Source of the DNA: Planctomycetaceae bacterium
GTDB taxonomy: Bacteria > Planctomycetota > Planctomycetia > Pirellulales > Thermoguttaceae
Length of the DNA stretch: 7,785 bases
Direction: 5' to 3'
Assembly (NCBI GenBank): GCA_031283515.1
Contig: JAITBS010000093.1
Coordinates: forward strand, 1-7,785
How positions within the stretch are numbered: position 1 is the first letter of the stretch; each line of letters begins with the position of its first letter. Below the pieces are notes generated by a model. It was not told the DNA's origin, did not search any database, and saw nothing but the letters and a program-made list of their open reading frames with translations. A program made the position numbers and the translations under genes. Below are positions 6,180-7,785 of this stretch, piece by piece.

Positions 6180-7061
6180 ATGGATTTCGAAAGTTTGATG
6201 TACGGTTATCGTTTTGGCAGTCGGGCGGTGTTTACGGAACCGCAACAGACATCGCTCGGAATAATGGGTAATATGTTAAGCCGAAGTGTTGGGAGTAGTC
6301 TTGAATTTATGGAACATCGGGAATACTTACCTGGTGATGATTTACGCCGTATTGACTGGGGAGTTTATGCGCGAAGTGATCGGCTTGCTGTTAAACTTTT
6401 TCGGGAAGAAGTCAATCCGCATGTTGATGTGTTGCTTGATGTTTCCCGATCCATGAATCTTTCCGGAACAAAAAAAGGCGAAGCAACTTATGCTTTAACA
6501 GGTTTTTTGGCGTCTGCTGCTGCGGAATCACGGTTTTCGTTCCGTGTTTTTGTAACAGACAATGGTTGCCGGATATTGGAACGATCACATCTCATGCCGT
6601 TGGATTGGGAACCGTTTGACTTGGCAACAACAAGTTCTCCTGACGATGCGTTTCGGCAAATGCAACCGGATTGGCGACCGCGTGGCATACGAATTTTTGT
6701 GAGTGATTTTCTTTTCATGGCGGATCCGGAGTTAATTGTTTCGCGAATTACCGGCGATGCCGCCGTAACAATTTTAGTACAATTACTTGCCCAATCGGAT
6801 ATTGAACCGCCGGAACAAGGTAATTTTCGTTTGGCGGATTGTGAAACTGGTGAACGGTTGGAGGTTTACCTTGACATGTTGTCGCGGGAACAGTACAAAC
6901 GGAATCTCGCAAGGCATCAGGAAAATTATCATCTTGCTGCTCGGCGTCATGGTGCATACCTAACAACCGTTATTGCGGAACATTTTCTTGAAACCGGCCG
7001 TCTTGATGAACTTTTTCACCTTGAACTGTTAAAATTCAATGAAAGTTCGTTACGATTTTAA
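6180..7061 (+). CDS. DUF58 protein with von Willebrand A domain
   Basis: A complete 293-residue protein, the usual size for the soluble cytoplasmic DUF58 type, with no membrane span. The family signature REYLPGDDLRRIDWGVYAR is at 47-65, followed by KLFREE (72-77). The von Willebrand A domain keeps an intact metal site, DVSRS at 87-91, with a further Asp at 176 in VSDF. DUF58 proteins usually act with MoxR-type AAA ATPases and BatA-type membrane proteins, as chaperone or maturation systems for envelope or secreted proteins. The BatA-like gene lies 296 bases upstream, but no MoxR gene is visible. ATG 6180 is the first start in the frame and has no Shine-Dalgarno site. The leader carries the AATCAGCG repeats, and I see no convincing promoter there. 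Domain assignment is secure; the cellular role is inferred from the family. Confidence 0.9.
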   Translation: MDFESLMYGYRFGSRAVFTEPQQTSLGIMGNMLSRSVGSSLEFMEHREYLPGDDLRRIDWGVYARSDRLAVKLFREEVNPHVDVLLDVSRSMNLSGTKKGEATYALTGFLASAAAESRFSFRVFVTDNGCRILERSHLMPLDWEPFDLATTSSPDDAFRQMQPDWRPRGIRIFVSDFLFMADPELIVSRITGDAAVTILVQLLAQSDIEPPEQGNFRLADCETGERLEVYLDMLSREQYKRNLARHQENYHLAARRHGAYLTTVIAEHFLETGRLDELFHLELLKFNESSLRF

Positions 7062-7212
7062 TTTCGTTTTGATATTTACTCCAATATATTTGTTTTATTA
7101 TTTTGGAAAAACATCTCGTCACTGCGGAACTAATAAAAATAATACTTCAGGCAGTTATTCAAGTGAGGTTTATTTAATTAACAAATATTGTAATAATTCA
7201 GTAGAATTTTTG

Positions 7213-7251
7213 TTTTTCAATTTTAACCCCGCAAGGGGTGTGATTGAAAAA
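7213..7251 (+). repeat. Solitary hairpin resembling a CRISPR repeat
   Basis: Outer arms TTTTTCAAT (7213-7221) and ATTGAAAAA (7243-7251) pair perfectly. Within them, ACCCC (7226-7230) pairs with GGGGT (7235-7239) across a GCAA tetraloop of the stable GNRA type. The layout, a GC-rich CCCC-loop-GGGG hairpin followed by ATTGAAA, is typical of many CRISPR repeats. There is only one copy, with no spacers and no cas gene in the window. Alternatives are a leftover repeat from a lost array, a folded RNA element after the DUF58 gene, or part of a terminator, although no T-run follows on either strand. Confidence 0.45.
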
Positions 7252-7301
7252 TAAAAATTACCGTGAACGGTTACGAAAGCGATTAGGTCAATGGGGATTT
7301 T

Positions 7302-7492
7302 TCTGAATCTACCGGATTAGGTGTTTATGGTGTTTAGTGGTGAAATTGGAGTTGATAATGGTTTTTGGTATACACAAATACAAAAAATGCGTAAAATAGT
7401 CAAACATGCAAAATGCCCATTTGTCGTAAACAATTTATTTTTACAATTATTTTATCCCTCAACTGCAAAACACCTAATCCGGTAGAATCAGG
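7302..7492. mobile_element. MITE-like element (191 bp) with 24-bp terminal inverted repeats
   Basis: The 24 bases at 7303-7326 match the reverse complement of 7468-7491 at 23 positions, with CTACCGGATTAGGTGTTT identical in both. The 141 bases between are AT-rich and hold no gene. Long near-perfect terminal repeats around a short non-coding core are the hallmark of a miniature inverted-repeat transposable element, mobilised by a transposase encoded elsewhere. From memory, the right end read inwards, CCTGATTCTACCGG, resembles the CCTAGATTCTACG end of ISEcp1 (IS1380 family); this family link is tentative. I see no target-site duplication (TTTT on the left, AACC on the right), so the insertion may be old or the exact ends may differ. 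Confidence 0.6.
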
Positions 7493-7599
7493 AACCTTCT
7501 TTTAGACCACAAGCCTTATAAGTATTATTTTGCTTTGTCACTTCTTAAAATTGGAAAATTTTTGACGTAAAATAACATGCGTTTGTCGCATAATTACAC

Positions 7600-7627
7600 T
7601 TGAAAATAAAAAGATCCGGTATAAACT
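7600..7627 (+). promoter_or_regulatory. Candidate promoter for the gene starting at 7710
   Basis: TTGAAA (7600-7605) is followed after 16 bases by TAAACT (7622-7627), within the TA-rich stretch TATAAACTATAG. The -35 is good, the -10 moderate. The start site would be near 7635 and the leader about 75 bases, including the hairpin at 7648-7667. Confidence 0.35.
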
Positions 7628-7647
7628 ATAGTTCTGTAAAAATAAGT

Positions 7648-7667
7648 CAGGCGATTGTTATCGCTTG
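7648..7667 (+). promoter_or_regulatory. Leader hairpin upstream of the gene at 7710
   Basis: CAGGCGAT (7648-7655) pairs with ATCGCTTG (7660-7667) through eight base pairs, one of them G-U, around a TGTT loop. It lies 30 bases before the ribosome binding site. No T-run follows, so it is not a terminator. It could stabilise the messenger RNA or bind a regulator. Confidence 0.4.
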
Positions 7668-7696
7668 CAGGTGTTTATTAAACCAATTCATAGAAT

Positions 7697-7702
7697 AGGG
7701 AG
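7697..7702 (+). promoter_or_regulatory. Ribosome binding site for the gene at 7710
   Basis: AGGGAG lies seven bases before the ATG, at good spacing, and supports a real gene start although only 25 codons are visible. Confidence 0.65.
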
Positions 7703-7709
7703 AATTGCC

Positions 7710-7785
7710 ATGAAAAAAAGATTTTTTATGACCACAGTTAGTATTGTTACTATCGCTTCAGAAGTCGTTCGGTTACTTACTGCCG
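7710..7785 (+). CDS. N-terminal fragment of a probable exported or membrane protein
   Basis: Twenty-five codons from ATG 7710 to the window edge, in an uninterrupted frame. The start has a Shine-Dalgarno site (AGGGAG), a structured leader and a candidate promoter. The protein begins with a basic MKKR and then a mostly hydrophobic stretch (FFMTTVSIVTIA), like a signal peptide or first membrane span. The Glu18 and Arg21 that follow would then be at or after the end of the hydrophobic core. Too little is visible to name a family. Confidence 0.55.
   Translation, partial: MKKRFFMTTVSIVTIASEVVRLLTA

Larger units (their letters stand above)
7062..7709. other. Long AT-rich intergenic region with structured elements
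   Basis: No convincing gene lies in these 648 bases. A plus-strand frame at 7039-7254 starts inside the DUF58 gene without a ribosome binding site, has AT-driven composition and ends inside a hairpin, so I do not call it. The region holds a CRISPR-repeat-like hairpin (7213-7251), a MITE-like element (7302-7492), small hairpins at 7547-7562 and 7577-7591 (ATGCG/CGCAT), and the promoter and leader of the gene at 7710. Bases 7062-7212 show nothing I can name. Confidence 0.7.

Noticed and set aside
6488..6966. Two minus-strand open frames opposite the DUF58 gene
   Set aside because: Both lie across conserved DUF58 coding sequence and have no start signals.
7213..7251. A CRISPR array
   Set aside because: There is only one repeat-like unit, with no second copy or spacer pattern anywhere in the window, so an array cannot be claimed.
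7039..7254. Plus-strand open frame of 71 codons after the DUF58 gene
   Set aside because: It starts inside the DUF58 gene without a ribosome binding site, is dominated by AT-driven Phe, Tyr and Asn, and ends inside the CRISPR-like hairpin.
7298..7496. Target-site duplication around the MITE-like element
   Set aside because: The flanking bases are TTTT on the left and AACC on the right, so no direct duplication is visible.

Overview
The window looks like part of a chromosome from a bacterium of the Planctomycetes or a related lineage, with coding GC in the mid 40s. This placement is inference from gene content. The three long genes are an elongation factor G that resembles the spdEFG2/mitochondrial EFG2 recycling type (known from spirochaetes, planctomycetes and deltaproteobacteria), a BatA-type membrane protein and a DUF58 von Willebrand A protein. 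The last two are usually found together in planctomycetes. Both lack a visible Shine-Dalgarno site, while the small genes in the window have strong ones.

Layout. Bases 1-201 hold an open frame that enters from the left edge and ends in a plausible protein C-terminus. Bases 304-878 hold two small membrane-protein genes facing each other across a strong terminator: an 86-residue cysteine-rich single-pass protein (+) and an 80-residue two-pass protein (-). The second has a near-consensus promoter and Shine-Dalgarno site. Bases 1204-3297 hold the EF-G gene, away from the usual rpsL-rpsG-tuf neighbours. Bases 3298-3624 hold a heptanucleotide repeat array with an imperfect inverted copy, then a good sigma-70-like promoter (TTGAAA-17-TATACT) for the batA-like gene at 3625-5883. 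Bases 5884-6179 hold a second short-repeat family, AATC(A/T)GCG, in two oppositely oriented clusters. Bases 6180-7061 hold the DUF58 gene. The rest, 7062-7709, is non-coding but structured: a single CRISPR-repeat-like hairpin, a 191-bp element with 24-bp terminal inverted repeats (MITE-like), and the leader of a new gene whose first 25 codons start at 7710.

How the genes relate. The BatA-like and DUF58 proteins probably work together in a MoxR/Bat-type envelope system. No MoxR ATPase is present here, and the pair is split by a repeat-rich gap rather than coupled. EF-G is a housekeeping protein, and its divergent domain IV loop points to ribosome recycling rather than translocation. The small proteins at 304-878 match no family I recognise.

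I see no complete new defence or metabolic system. The most interesting material is non-coding: two short-repeat families on either side of the batA-like gene, the orphan CRISPR-like hairpin, and the MITE-like element.
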